From: Guillardia theta CCMP2712
Lineage: Eukaryota; Cryptophyceae; Pyrenomonadales; Geminigeraceae
Assembly (NCBI RefSeq): GCF_000315625.1
Contig: NW_005434631.1
Coordinates: 207,601 to 271,600 of the forward strand
Direction of reading: 5' to 3'
DNA length: 64,000 nucleotides
Made by a program: the position numbers and the translations under genes
Part shown: positions 1-14,097 of the stretch, in pieces
Position numbering within the stretch: the stretch's first letter is position 1
Layout of the letters: the number at the start of each line of letters is the position of its first letter
The notes under the pieces: generated by a model
What the model saw: the letters and a program-made list of their open reading frames with translations, nothing else
The model's database searches: none
What the model was told of the DNA's origin: nothing

Positions 1-429
1 AGCAGAAAGAGATTGTGGAAAGTGAGGTGTAGACCAGAAAATGATACTAGAGCAACGATTAGATCCACGACAGCAAACGACGAAACAAGAGCAGGAGACG
101 CGAGCAAGCGCAATCGCTACAAGAAGCAATTGATCGGAACGAGGCTAACGGTAGAGAATAGGTGATGTAGAGTGCTGCAGAGGATTTGAAATTTTCCTTT
201 GATTGCGAGACGCAAAAGGACAAGGGAACATTGGAGATTGAAGAATAGCTCCAAGAAAGGAAGAAACGATAGAAAGAAAAAACGCGCATGACTAGATTGG
301 TTGTTAGAGCTTTGTGTGTCAATTCATCTGTCAAGTCCCGGAATTGCGTCAGTATATTGCAGTACTATGACAATTGAAATCAGGCCATTGTCGATCCGTG
401 GACTACATTCACCAAGGGGTTCAGTTGTC

Positions 430-560
430 ATGAACAGGCTCTGGCAGTCGATCAAACGCCCGGTTGGAGGCAATGTGAGTAGAAGAGAAGGAAACGGCAA
501 GGGGGGAGGAAATCGTGTTGTGGCGGCGGCGGCGATGAATCGATGGAGATGACGATGACG

Positions 561-628
<68 letters not shown>

Positions 629-3458
629 CCTGGTATGACTCGACCTTAGTTTTCCAGATGCTTCTCAAGTGAGGTTCCAGAGATTTTTGATCGGACCGCC
701 AAGAGAAAGCAGATGGACAGGGTGGCAAGCAGGTGCTGCCTGCTCGTTGCAAGCGGTGCGAAGATTGATCCAGCTCGGATTGTGCAGGCTGGACGAGAGG
801 ATCAGTGGCCAACTGAGAGGGAAAGTCGCCGAGGACCTCCTTGACAGATTATGGGATACTAACAAGAAGTAGCTACCTTGACGCTTCTCTTCTCCAACCC
901 TCCCTCTCCTCCTTCGCCCTCTTTGCCGCAAAGCCTCACTCCTCCTCACTCCGTCCTTGCAGATTTCCTGTAGCTGCCGATGTTGGATGCGCGGAAGGAT
1001 TGCTGCTGAAGAACATGTCTGGGGTGCGTTGCAGAGCAATTGCTTCACCATCGAGTGATATCGAGCGCCAGGGAGTAGGAGGAATCAGCAAATTGTACCA
1101 GTGCGATCAGTCACAGAACATGTTGATGAAATGCCGGTATTTTCAATTTTTCCTCCCCTGCTTCTCTTCTTCCTCTCCCTCCTCCTCTTCTTCCTCTCCC
1201 TCGTTTTCTTCTTCCTCTCCCTCCTCCTCTTCTTCCTCTCCCTCGTTTTCTTCTTCCTCTCCCTCCTCCTCTCGACTCCCCCTCGCTCACTGCTGTCCTC
1301 CATGTCTGTGCCTCTCCCTCCCCTGTCATCACCCTGACCTTTTCTCCGCCTGATAATCATATCTGAGTAGGAAGGGGCTTGTCAATGGGATCCATGCAAC
1401 GACAGTTCTGGCAGACAGCGAGGTCAGTCCCTTCCTTCCGCAGTCACAGAGTTGATCAACATGTCCACCTCCTCCTTCTCTCCGCTGCCCCTCCCTTCTT
1501 CACTCATTTTCGCAGTTCCTGCCGTTCTTGCCGGAAAGTCTTGACTTGGTCATGTCAAATCTCACGATGCATTGGATTAACGATCTTCCTGGTCTCTCTT
1601 CATGTCCTTCACTTTCCTCGCCTCAGTCGATTCGGATTGCAGGAACCTTGACTCAGATCCGAAGGGCACTAAGACCTGGTGGGATGCCTCCCCTCCCCTG
1701 TCCTGCCCCTTCCTCTTTCTTATTCCTGCTCGCCTCAGACGGTCTCTTCCTAGCCTCGATGCTCGGTGGCGACACTCTCATAGAGCTTCGACATGCGATC
1801 ACAGTAAGTTGCTTCCTTCAATTTCTACGGCTGATACAGATTCTTCCTTCCCTTTCTATCGACTCTCCCTTCCTCCCTCCCTCCCTCCCTCCCTCCCTCC
1901 GTCTCTCCCTCCTCCTCCTCCTCCTCCTCCTCCTCCTCCTCCTCCTCCTCCTCCCGCATCTTCGGCTTCTGTCTCTCCTCCTCGGTTTCCTCCTTCCCTT
2001 GCCTGCTCCTAATTGTTCTCCTTCCGGTTCTTCCTGACCTTCTCTCTCTACCTCTTTCTCTCCTTACCGCTGCTTCCTTCGTTTACATCAAAGGTGGCTT
2101 CCATGGAGCGAACAGGAGGACTCGGGTCACATCTTTCTCCCCTAGCGAACGTCGCGGACGTGGGCGGGTAGAGTGGAGAAAGGAGGAGAGGAGGGGAATG
2201 AGGATGGAAAGAGTGGGTGAGGAAGGTGTTTGGGTGTGTGGGAGGGAGGAGATGGGAGGCGGAAAGTTGATATGTACGTCAGCCTGCTCGGTGGGGCTGG
2301 CTTCTCTCTCACAGCCGTTGACGTTGACACCGTCACGATCATGTTTCCCGACGCCATGTCGCTCCTTTACGCACTGCAGGTTGAGGAGGAGGAGAAGGAG
2401 GAGTGATGAATTTGGATCTTGGTTGTTGACGAACAGGAGGAAGTGGAGGAGGAAGGATGGGAGAGGGAGGAGGATGGGAGGGGGGAGAGCTAGCAGTGGC
2501 GGATGACGCGGTTGGCTCAGGACATGGGGGAGAACAACGCTGTGCACGGCAGGCAGATGAGGCGACAAACGCTGATTGCAGCAGCTGCTGTGTATCAGGC
2601 GATGTATGGAAGGGAAGGAGGCGCCGTTCCTGCGACCTTCCAGGTGGAAATGGAAATTGAGGAAGGGAAGATGAGAAAAGCGGAGGGGAGGGAGAGAAAA
2701 AGGGGAAGGCACGGGAGAGAAGGGAGCGGTCGAGGTCGAGCAAGAGGTCAAGCAAGAGAGTGATGAAGCGATCGTGACAGAAGCGGGGAGAGGAGGAGGA
2801 GGAGGAGGAGGAGGAGGGGACACTGATGTGTATGTTGCAGGTGATCTATATGTCTGGTTGGGCTCCGCACGCGTCGCAGCAGAAGGCGAAGACGAGAGGA
2901 TCAGCACAGGCCTGCTCCGCCTCCTCTTGCTGCTCGGGATCTGACGGGCCAGACAGATGTCGCTGGAGGACCTCCGAGAAGTTTTGAACAAAATTGACGA
3001 CGGAAAGGGAGGAAGGGGAGGGGGAGGGGGAGGAGGAGGAGGAGGGGTTGTGGAGGGGAGGAGGAGGGGGTTGTGGAGGAGGGGGAGGAGCGGGGAGGAG
3101 CTAGAAACTGTGAGTGTACGAAGAGAATCTTGTTACGCCCTCTTCAGATGAACTCTTTGAGATTGTATGGATGTTGAACATTTTAAGCTTGCCGGTCCTC
3201 CCGTTGCTCCCCCTCCTGTTCCTCTCGCTCCTGCTTCCTCTCCTCCTGCCGTCCCTCCCGCCCCCCCTCGTGCTCTCCCTCCTCCTGCCAATCTTCCTCC
3301 AACACAGCCTGTAAGCTTGACAGAACTTTCGACGATCGAAACAGCTCGAGGACGACGGCGTGATCGACGTCCCGCCTGATAGGAAAGAGGCACTCGACCT
3401 TGCCACCATCATCCGACTGACAGCAAGTGAGAAAGAGGAGCAGGGGAGAGAGGGATAG
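430..3458 (+). CDS. NDUFAF5: NDUFAF5-like mitochondrial complex I assembly methyltransferase (arginine hydroxylase family)
   Basis: Class I SAM-fold protein of the NDUFAF5 family, which acts in the mitochondrial matrix on the complex I subunit NDUFS7. Exons I can place: 430-474, 650-732, 788-868, 963-1136, 1371-1422, 1516-1591, 1643-1678, 1739-1803, 2094-2167, 2283-2379, 2497-2643, 2841-2909, then 2957 onward. The joined protein starts with a basic presequence (MNRLWQSIKRPVGG, then RCFSSE), continues with FDRTAKRKQ, a motif I equivalent DVGCAEG, SNLTMHWINDLP, LASMLGGDTLIELR, AAAAVYQAMYGREGG and FQVIYMSGWAPH, all in the family order. The ATG at 430 is chosen because it gives the presequence. 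The intron at 2910-2956 has a GC-AG border. The end is uncertain: after SLEDLREVLNKI, where the human protein stops, the reading frame runs through a glycine-rich stretch and, after a further intron, to 3458 (DDGVIDVPPDRKEALDLA). Identity is firm, the last exons are not. Confidence 0.88.
556..628. repeat. (GAT)n microsatellite in intron 1 of the NDUFAF5 gene
   Basis: About 24 tandem GAT/ATG units inside intron 1 (475-649). It encodes poly-Asp or poly-His in other frames but lies between a good GTGAGT donor and a TTAG acceptor that keep the coding phase. Confidence 0.9.
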
Positions 3459-3702
3459 AGGAGGGGAAGGGAAACTGGAAGAGATGAGAGGAGAAAGAGG
3501 AATTGTAAAACAAGAGGGAGGAGGCAGGAGCATGAGCACGAGCACGAGGGTGAAGACAGGAGGAGAGAAAAGGAGAGGAGGAGCAAGAGAAATCTACCTT
3601 CCGTCTGCCGACCCGTTTCCCTCCCCATCTAGGGGAAAGGTCAAGAAGATTCAGTCTCCTCAGCTCCTTGCCGTCCTGATCAGCACCAAGGGAACGCAAT
3701 GT

Positions 3703-6692
3703 CTACCTCACCCCTCCTCGCACCTTCTTCGCCAGCTCCCCTTGCTGGCAGCTGACCTTGACCACGAAAGTTTTCCCGTCGGGCCTCTCCCGCATGCTGG
3801 AGCGCTGCGCCTGCTCTCTTGCTTCCCTCCTCCTCGCCTTCACCTCCTCCTTCAGCAGTGCGCGATCTTGCGAGAGCTCTTGGGGCGGCCTCAGCTTACA
3901 GAAGACGTAGCACCTGGAGACGTGGCAAGGGAGGAGAGCGGTGGTCAGGGATGAAGAGAAGAGAGCAGGTGCTGTACTTGCACATAGCGTGTCCTTTGTT
4001 GTTGAAGTTGAAGTGATCAAGAAGGGCAAGTCGGTGATTCTTCAAGATGGGAACAATCTGAAAAGAAAATGAAAGAGACTCAAAAATTGGTCTGGTAGCA
4101 TCTCAATCATCTCTATCACATCAATTCTATCATCAATGCCATTGTCGTCATTTTCATCATGTTTATCATCCTCATCTTCTTCCTCTCCATCATCATCGTT
4201 CTCATTATCGTCTCACATCCTGCTCGAACGTCTTGGTGCGGATAGTCACGACCAGGAGGATCCCGTTGACTGCGAGAGAAGAAGCCCATCGCCTTGACGA
4301 TCGACATCAGCTTCTCGTAAAACTTGCAATGATTGCAAATGCTTCACAAGACTCTTTTATGCGTCAATGCACCAACACTAGACAGAACTCAGAGATCTGA
4401 GATCAAAACCATGATCTTCGACTATCTCAAGCATCACAATAATTGAAAAGGCAACAAGACCAATAAGATCACAATCCCATCGAAGGATGCGCAGGGTGAA
4501 CTCTCAAAAGCCAAGAATTTGATCTGTCAAACAAACTCACTTGGCCCATATCGGCGTGGATTTCATCACTTGTGACCAACTCCTGTTGGAAGGAAAAGAG
4601 TCAAACTGACGGAATAAAAGGCAGAAAGACGATCAGAGACAGAGTCAGAAACAGTGACAGACGGTGGTATAAGGATGAGAGAGGAGGAAATGGATAGGGA
4701 GGAAGGGAAGGGAAGGGGAGGAAGGGAAGGAAGGGGAGGTAGGGGAGGAAGGGGAGGTAGGGGAGGAAGGGAAGGAAGCGACAGGGACAGTGAAAGAGAC
4801 AGGAAAACAGACAGACACGAGGCGAGACATAGAGACGAGACGAGACTGAGAGAGGGAGGGGGACAGGGAGACAGAGACAAAAGGAGGAGAAAGGTAGGGA
4901 GGTACCCGTGTCTGTGACCCCAGGGGGGGTCGACGATGATGATGTCCGCCCATTCGCTTTCGCAAGGCTGGAGTGAGACGTGATTACATCACTGCCCATC
5001 AACAGGCAAGGCCAGCAAGAAATGAGGAGCAGACTGATTGCTACACGACACATCAAACGAGCTCGCCTGCTCTTCGCGCAAGTCGCAAACGTGGAGATCC
5101 AGGGGGAAGTTGATGTCTATCCCGGTCGTCAGCTTTTCAAGAGTTTCAGGAAGTTTAAACTTTCACCATCAGCCAACCACGTCAGGTTCCCCTTGGCAAC
5201 GTCGATCGAGACTTGTTCGGCGTCACATCCAATCACTTCCTGGCAGACATCGCCATCATGGCTTCGATGAAGAGGGGAGATCAGTGTGCTTGACGGTCCT
5301 TACCAGCCCGAACTTGAGCTTGTTAGCGACGACTGCAGTTGCGCAAAGGAACGTCCCAACCCCGCACATCGGATCTAGAATGTGAACATCTCTCTTTCTG
5401 CCATGTTTCTCTGTCGCTCCTCTTCCGCTCCCGTCGTGTCTCTTGTGTGACTTGACACTATCCAGCATCCTGAACTTTGCCAGAGCAACCCATGCCATGC
5501 AGAAAGCAACAGAGTCGTCAGCACGGGATCGAACGTCACCCTAGCAAGGGCACACCAAGATCAGTCGCTCCCATAGCTCCTCCCTCCCTCTTCTCCACCT
5601 TCCGCACGTCGAGATGCCGACAGCGGCACTGAGGGCTCATCCTCCCCATGCACACCATCGTCTTACCGACCCAAACAAAGATCTCCTTCTCAAAGTCCGT
5701 CAGCGAGACCTGTCTACCTCTCAGCTCTTAAAACTTCCGGTCATGCTACCCTAGGAAGCGATGATAGCCGCTTCGCTATGGCGTCCCCCACCATGTGCTC
5801 CACCTGCGCGAGCAGCAGCAGCCGTGACTCACAAGCATGCTCGAGCACACCAGTACCTCTGGGTGTGTGAAATCGTGCGCCGCATCATACCCACGGGCTG
5901 CAGAGACCCTCCATGGCGATGAAGCTTCGCCGTCATGCAAGAAAGCATCGATCTCTTCGATGTTTGCTGCAACCTGTGTGCAAGCATCAAAATCATTTCT
6001 TTGTTATCAGACACAATGAAAGAGAACCAAATTATCCACAGCGTCTTCTAGAGCCTCTCTGCACATGTTTGGGACCAAGAGGACACTATCGAAATTCCCT
6101 CCTGGTGGAGATGTCAGGACTTGACGTTCCTCTCGTTCCTTCCTCTAACCCTTTGTGAATGTATGAAACAGATGGATGAAGGTCTTTGGAAGATAGTCAG
6201 CTAAATTTCCACGTGTCATTTCATGAACTAGCAGCCATGTTCAAGCTCACTGTCCTCCACCTCTATCAATGCCGCGCACTCATTTGGAAAAGTCAGGAGG
6301 CTGGTGCAATTGACCGCCTTCAACTCCTGCACGAGAATATGTTGGTTGGTTCCATTGCCCTCGTCATGCTCATCAATCGCTCTTCCTCCTCGCCCCTTAA
6401 TCTCGGGTCCCACATTTTTCCTCCTCTCCTCCCTTCTAGGACCTTCTTGCTTCGGAATATGAGAGGAAGGGGGAAGGGGGAAGGGGGGCAGGGGGGGAGG
6501 GAGGAGGGAAGGAGGGAGGAGGTGACGAGGGGAGGAGGGAAGGAGGGAAGGAGGGAAGGATACAGAGACGGGAAGGAGGGGAGAAGGGAAGGAGTGGAGC
6601 AGGGGAGGAGAGCAAAGAGTCCCTCTCCTTCCTGTCCTCACCTCCTCCACCGCTCCCCGCAGCCCATCGCCATGCACGCCGAAGAAGTGCAT
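3703..6692 (-). CDS. THUMP/UPF0020-type RNA guanosine N2-methyltransferase-like protein
   Basis: Multi-exon minus-strand gene. The C-terminal half carries the order of motifs of UPF0020/Trm11-like methyltransferases: LDPMCGVGTFLCA (motif I, about 5330-5380), EVIGCDAEQVSIDVAKGNL (about 5180-5260), and WADIIIVDPPWGHRHG (about 4900-4950), the D-P-P-W motif IV that binds the target amino group. Later exons give VNGILLVVTIRTKTFEQ (about 4215-4270) and NNKGHAMCK spliced to CYVFCKLRPP (3880-3990). The protein stops at 3703 after a lysine-rich tail. Upstream exons (5840-6170) encode an acidic N-terminal part (DGEASSPWRVSAARGYDAA; NFDSVLLVPNMCREALEDAVDN) without a THUMP domain I can recognise. The start MHFFGVHGDGLRGAVEE at 6692 is tentative. 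Family members modify tRNA or rRNA guanosine. The exact substrate cannot be told here. Introns (for example 4600-4900) are GA-rich on the plus strand. Confidence 0.72.
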
Positions 6693-6799
6693 TGATTAAA
6701 GAACTTTGCGGGTATAATCACGGCCCGCCTCAGGTTTATCAAGAGCTTTTTGGAGGACAGCAATTATCTCTTAGCTTGGCAGCGAAACAGGATGCCCCC

Positions 6800-9000
6800 A
6801 TGGTGAGGCGGGCTGTGTTCACGGGAATGCAGAGAAGCGCCTCATGGGCGGTGGCCGCCTGCATGCTGCTGGCGGGCTTCGGGGCGGGACATGCGGGTAG
6901 GAGAGGATGGGGGAGAGCTGTGAGAGAGGGAATGACATGGTCGTCCATGGAGGAGGAGGAGTTGACGTCCAGAGACTCGTCGACTTGGACCTCAGGTTGG
7001 CTCGCAGCCCAGTGTGGGACTGTGTCAATGACCGGCTCCACTTTGCGGTGAGGCCCCTTGCGGCGCCATGGAGGAGGAGGAGATGTGCTGATGTGCCGTC
7101 TGAAGGATGTGCTGGGAGAGAAGGTCCTGTCTTACAGCCCTGCGACTAGCAAGTGTCAGGTACGTCGGTCATGACACGATGGCCCACCGAGATCTTACGG
7201 CATGTTTTGTCAGTCGATCGACATGCAAGAGTATGTAGGTTGTGTGGTGAGTGAGACTGTCCTATGCATGCTGAAAGTGCTGGGGAAAGTGATCGATATC
7301 CATGAATTTTCAGTCTCTTTATCAAAAAGACAGGATATTCGCTGTTGGCACAGAGAAGGTTTATCAGGTCCATTCATCGTCTTGTATGTTTTCTTTCAAG
7401 TCACTGTACTTTCAAGCTCATCTTTAACGACGAGTTCGAAGAGAGAGTGCCGCTCCATTGCGCCATCCTGCCGCCATCGGAGTGTGTGGTACCTGCACAA
7501 ACCCTGTTGCACCTGTGCCCCTGAGCCTTCTCTGTGCAGCAAATCAAGCAGGGAGAAGACGTTTTCATCCAGTCACCAGACGGTGAGGGATATAGTGTGA
7601 GGGAAGATAGGTCAGCTTGACTCCTTCTGGAAGGGTTGAACTTTGTGGAAGCAAGAAACGATCCAGAGGGAAGGTGAGTCGGTCCAGTAAGGCCCGGGAA
7701 GACCTGGAACAAACGGATCTGCTTCCAGGTTGTGGCTGGCCAATGCATACGAGCCCGACAAGGAGCCCATGTTTCCTTGCAACCCGATCGCAAAGTTGTT
7801 CTGCATTCGACCTCCAGCCGGAGTAAACCTCTCCTCCTCGCATCCGGCTGATGTTTGATCCAACGACACCGCAGTGGGCAGCCGAGGATAACCTGGACGG
7901 TCTGGTCCACCAGTACGGGCCCAACATGGTCATGAAAGAGAAGTGATCCTGCTTTTCCTGCCTTCTCGCGTCGGAACGGCTGAGATGCTTCTTCTCACCA
8001 GGTTGGTGGGCTTCCAAGGATGCCGTGGGATCGATTTCTGGGAGAGCCCGGCGGAGACAGATAGCGCGACTCGCCATCTGTTGGTTCTCAACGGCACTGC
8101 TCGGGTGAAGTTTGTTTGTAGCGTCAATCTTCCTCACCGTTGGGTTGTCGACAGGTGCTCCAGTCCTACCTGGTTCTGAAGGAGAATGGTACTGTCATTG
8201 AAGACTCCCAGAAAATCGTAAAACTTGCTCCTTGCTCGGCCAGACAGTCACTCGTGCGATAGATGCTCCAGTTTGGAAGCGAGGGGGATCAACTGATGCA
8301 GCCTGCTTGTTTCTGCATCGACAGCGAAGGTAAAAGTCGCAGGGGCTGAACTCATGGACTCACCGCGCCAAGGCAAGGTTTGGGTTGCGTTCGAAGGGAG
8401 CGAAAAGCTCGTTCGGTATGACGTGGAAACCGGAGCAGCTTTGCAGGTGGAGCAGGAGACAAGGGGGCTCATTCCTAGCCATTGATCTTGCTTTCAGCAC
8501 GTAGAACTGCCGACCAAGAGGGTGACGGGGATGGCGTTCGGCGGCGAGACATTGGAGGATCTTTATGTCACCGTCAGGTTTGAAAAGTGTCTGAAGCCAC
8601 AAGTCAGTCATGTGCCTTGCAGCATGGGCAAGCAGCAGGCCATAGGCAAAACAGGCCAGGAAGTAGGAGGAGGAGGAGGAGGAGGAGGAGGAGGAGGAGG
8701 AGGAGGAGAAGTGAGAGGTGACGAGAGTGGAGGAGGACAAGTAGGAGGAGAAGGGCGAGGTGACGAGAGTGGCGGAGGAGAGAGAGAAGGAGGAGAAGGA
8801 GAAGGAAAGGAGAAGGGAGAAGTGACGAGAGAGGAGGAGGAGAGAGTGCAGGTGAAGAGAGAGGAGGGATTCTAAGGGTGAAGATTCCCGGCATTCGAGG
8901 ACGCCGCGACCCTCACTTCGTGCACCCATTGCCGTCGAAACCAAAACTCAAGCAGAAGAAGAAATGGCAGAAGAACTTTGTTAAGAAAGCTGTCTCATAA
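6800..9000 (+). CDS. SMP-30/gluconolactonase (regucalcin)-like protein with N-terminal signal peptide
   Basis: The clearest part is the C-terminal half: GKVWVAFEGSEKLVRYDVETG (about 8370-8450) spliced to VELPTKRVTGMAFGGETLED (8500-8560), which matches two consecutive blades of the six-bladed SMP-30/regucalcin propeller. Near the N terminus SPVWDCVNDRLHF (about 7008-7048) matches the first blade (SPVW). The ATG at 6800 gives a hydrophobic leader (ASWAVAACMLLAGFGAGHAG), so secretion or entry into the endomembrane system is likely. Middle exons (7320-8000) are divergent and I could not confirm the usual metal ligands. The glutamate that precedes SPVW in animals is not visible in the frame read. 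The last exon ends in a basic tail (KPKLKQKKKWQKNFVKKAVS) with TAA at 8998. A purine-rich intron (8660-8870) separates it. Family activity is lactonase or calcium binding. Activity here is unproven. Confidence 0.62.
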
Positions 9001-9109
9001 TGATCGAGGAGGGTGCGAAGGAGGAGACTAGACTCAGATAAAGAACTGATTACACTCTTACGTTTTCCCGGTGTGTCACTCTACCAGTGACTAGTTCATC
9101 TCTCTCAGT

Positions 9110-9262
9110 TTAAGTTCGGGGCTGGTCCCGTTCCGACAGTCCGAGCCAGTGAACAAACAGCCGCCGCAGTGAGCATCCGGGACTATCGAGACGGCTCGGT
9201 CCGATCCTATCGGGTCACACTGTCGGAGTGGCCCGGCCCGGCCCGGCCCGGCCCGGCGACTC
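9110..9262. promoter_or_regulatory. GC-rich CCGGGCC island upstream of the cereblon gene
   Basis: Short GC-rich block ending in five tandem CGGCC units (9230-9258), directly upstream of the ATG at 9353. Blocks of the same style occur at 32390-32555, 51170-51315, 55320-55370 and 62185-62520. A promoter role is inferred only from position. Confidence 0.35.
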
Positions 9263-9352
9263 CCGGAGCCTCAGCCGGTCAATTTTGCAGTGCAGTGCGG
9301 AACTGGCCAGTCGCAATCGGAGGGGGTTGTACAGATAGGGGCTGCCACAACA

Positions 9353-12075
9353 ATGCCGGACAGACAAGATGCTATGGAGGAGGGGGAGGGGAACGAGGGG
9401 AGGGAGAGAGAGGAGGAGAGAGAGGAAGATGACAGTGAAGGCTCATCATACGAGCATGAAGAGGATGAGGAGGTTGAGAACGCAGACTTAGATAGCGACA
9501 CGATGGTGTTGATAGACTTTGATGCTGAAGAGAGCGGGGAGCATGATACGGGGGACGACGAATCATCGTTCCCTTCGGACGATGAGGAGCACAGCATGAA
9601 CGAAGATGGCGATGTGAACGAGGAGCTCTCTCGGAGACGAACTCAGATGCTGGAGAGCATGAACTACGACCCCAACCTTCCAGCAGCCCATACCTACCTT
9701 GGGGAGAGGTCTACAGCCTCGGGCGAAGTGATAGGCATCTGCAAGGATGGAGACGTTCTGGACGTCCCTGTAGTCAGAGCAAGTCGCATCATCATGTTCC
9801 CTGGTCAGAGTGTGCCCATGATGGAGTCGAACCCCCGGCTGGTCAACCTGCTGCTGAGGATCTTGAGCGACCCCAACGAGAGGAAGCTTGTCTTCGTCAA
9901 CGAGGCCATCGCGCAGAAGGTTTGGAACCTCGAGGACCCTGCAGGATCCATAGGGACTACAGCAGAGATCCGCAGCTACTGCCACACCCCCGAGGCGCTC
10001 AACATCGTCCTGGAGGGGAGGCAACGGGTTCGAGTGCAGAAGGTCGTGGTTGTTGAGCACGTCCTCCGTGCTGTTGTCGAGGTTCGCTCCCCTTTCCCCC
10101 TGTCTTTCTTCTTCTGCTCACTCTCCTTCCTCCTGTCTTTCTCTGATCGCTCCTCCTCCTCCTGTCTTTCTCTGATCGCTCCTCCTCCTCCTGTCTTTCT
10201 CTGATCGCTCCTCCTCCTCCTGTCTTTCTCTGATCGCTCCTCCTCCTCCTGTCTTTCTCTGATTGCTCCTCCTCCTCCTGTCTTTCTCTCATCGCTCCTC
10301 CTCCTCCTGTCTTTCTCTGCTGTCGCCGCCTCCTCCGCCTCCTCCGCCTCTCTCACACAGACTCGTCGCTCAGGTCTTGCCCGAGTCGTCGCCTCCATCC
10401 GTTCCTCGCTCGCTTGCCCTTGTCAACACGAGAGCTCGAAGCTGCAGGCGCGATCGCTGCCAACCATCCTTCCTCTTCTGGCCCATGTGGGCGTTCAACA
10501 TGTACGATGCTGTAGAGCTCTGCGATAGAGCGAAGAAGCTCTTCTCAGCCATCACAGGCAACATCCCGGTTGCCTGCCCGCAGCACCCTGTCGCCTTCAG
10601 GTGATGGAGGGAGCAGGGAGGGAGACGGGAGCAGTGAGCAGGGAGCAGGGAGGAAGGAGAGAAGAAAGAGGTGGGAGCGGGGAGCGGGGGGCAGGGAGGA
10701 CAGAGGAGGGAGGGAGGACAGAGGAGGGAGGGAGGAGCAGGGAGGGAGAGGGGAGGAGATACCCGCTAAGCTGCTGCGATTCAGTTTCTGGTTGTCATCG
10801 AATCTTGTCCTGAAGGTTCTAGATCACCAGAAGCTGCTGGAGGTTCTCTTCCCCTTCCCCTTCCCCCTCCTCTCCTTCCATACCAATCTTGCCCATTCTC
10901 ACTCGCAACTCCTCGTCGTCGTCCTCCTCCTCGTCTTACTCCTCCTCATCATCTTCCTCCTCCACCTCATCTTCCTCCTCCTCCTAATCTTTCTTTTAGG
11001 CGCATTCGACCGTAGCAAGGCTCAGGATGCTGATCAACTTTCTCGAGAGGTGTGACGCGGACAAGAAAGTGGGAGGAGGGGCGAGGATGAGAGTTAAAGA
11101 GGAGGGGGAACGGAGGATGGGCAGCAGGCGACGATAGTGCTGGCCCTGATCTGGTTGTGAAGGATGGGAGCGATGACTTGCATTCGGTGCCGGATCAACA
11201 TCTGCGACTACAAGCAGGTGAAACAGTTGCGACATGTTTGATCTGAAAGCTCCTCCTTCTTCCCTCTCGTCTCAACGTCTTTCCCTGCTCCTCTTTTTCC
11301 TTGTGACAACTGCGCTGCAGTCTTTCTGCATGTCTGCTGAGGGGCCAGTGAGGTGAGAAGGAGAAAAGGAGGATGAGAAGAGGAAGAGGAAGGAGAATTC
11401 AAGGAAGAGGAGGAGGAGAAAGGAAAGATAACTGACCTATGACGTCAGCGTCTACGTCAATCCAGCTGGAGTTGTTCACTCGACTGTCACTTTCTACGCG
11501 GCGAGAAATCTCAGACTCATCGGGGAAAGGAGGTCAAAACTTCCTTCCTCTCCTCCTACTCCTACCACCACCACCACAACTACGCCCCCTCCTCCTCCTC
11601 CTCCTCCTCCTCCTCCTCCTCCTCCTCCTCCTCCTTCCTCTGTCCCTGTGTCCTGTTTCTGCTGCTCTTGTTGTACCCTGCCAATGACGTTCATTGCAAA
11701 ACCAGCACGCAACATTCATGGTTTCCTGGTTATGCATGGAGGATTGCTGTCTGCGCAAACTGCGGGACTCATATGGGATGGCGCTTCTCCTGCGTAAGAT
11801 GGAAGGAGGGGAGTGGGGAGGAGAGCAGAGCAGAGCGGAGGGGCAGAGAGGAGGGGAGAAGGAGGATCTTTGAGGAGAAGAGAGGAGAGGAGAGGAGGGA
11901 CGAGTGACGCGTTTCTTGACAGGTGAAGGAAGACTCCATCCCCAGATCCTTCTGGTCTATCTTCACTGACTTCACTCTCCCTATCGCTGAACTCGTCGAG
12001 CAGGGGATTGTGCAGGGATTCACTTCGATCGTCAATGGATGCGACAGCGTGAAGAGAGAGAGAAACGGATCCTAA
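9353..12075 (+). CDS. CRBN: Cereblon homologue (Lon N-terminal domain plus CULT domain), substrate receptor of CRL4
   Basis: Cereblon recruits substrates to the CUL4-DDB1 ubiquitin ligase. Exon 1 (9353-10081) encodes an acidic N terminus, then YDPNLPAAHTYLGERS, IIMFPGQSVPMM, IGTTAEIRSY and GRQRVRVQKV, the Lon-type domain order of animal and plant cereblons. After an intron with a 29-nt tandem repeat come FWPMWAFNMYDAVELCDRA (10470-10530), FSFWLSSNLVLK and HSTVARLRMLINFLER (11000-11050). The CULT domain follows: CIRC (about 11175), VYVNPAGVVHSTVTFYAARN (11450-11510) and HSWFPGYAWRIAVCANCGTH with GWRF (11713-11790). Both CxxC zinc pairs, the HSW histidine and all three cage tryptophans (11719, 11737, 11779) are present. 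The last exon ends at the TAA at 12073. Intron borders in the middle are approximate, since several introns are pure GGA or CTC tracts. Confidence 0.9.
10139..10318. repeat. 29-nt tandem repeat in a cereblon intron
   Basis: About six copies of a 29-nt unit (core TGATCGCTCCTCCTCC then TGTCTTTCTC), spaced exactly 29 bases where I measured it. It lies between the exon ending at 10081 and the WPMWAFNMYD exon. Confidence 0.85.

Positions 12076-14097
<2,022 letters not shown>

Noticed and set aside
1085-1360. Arg/Lys/Glu-rich open frames over the CT-rich block
   Set aside because: They are the two strands of a tandem polypyrimidine intron between well-supported NDUFAF5 exons.
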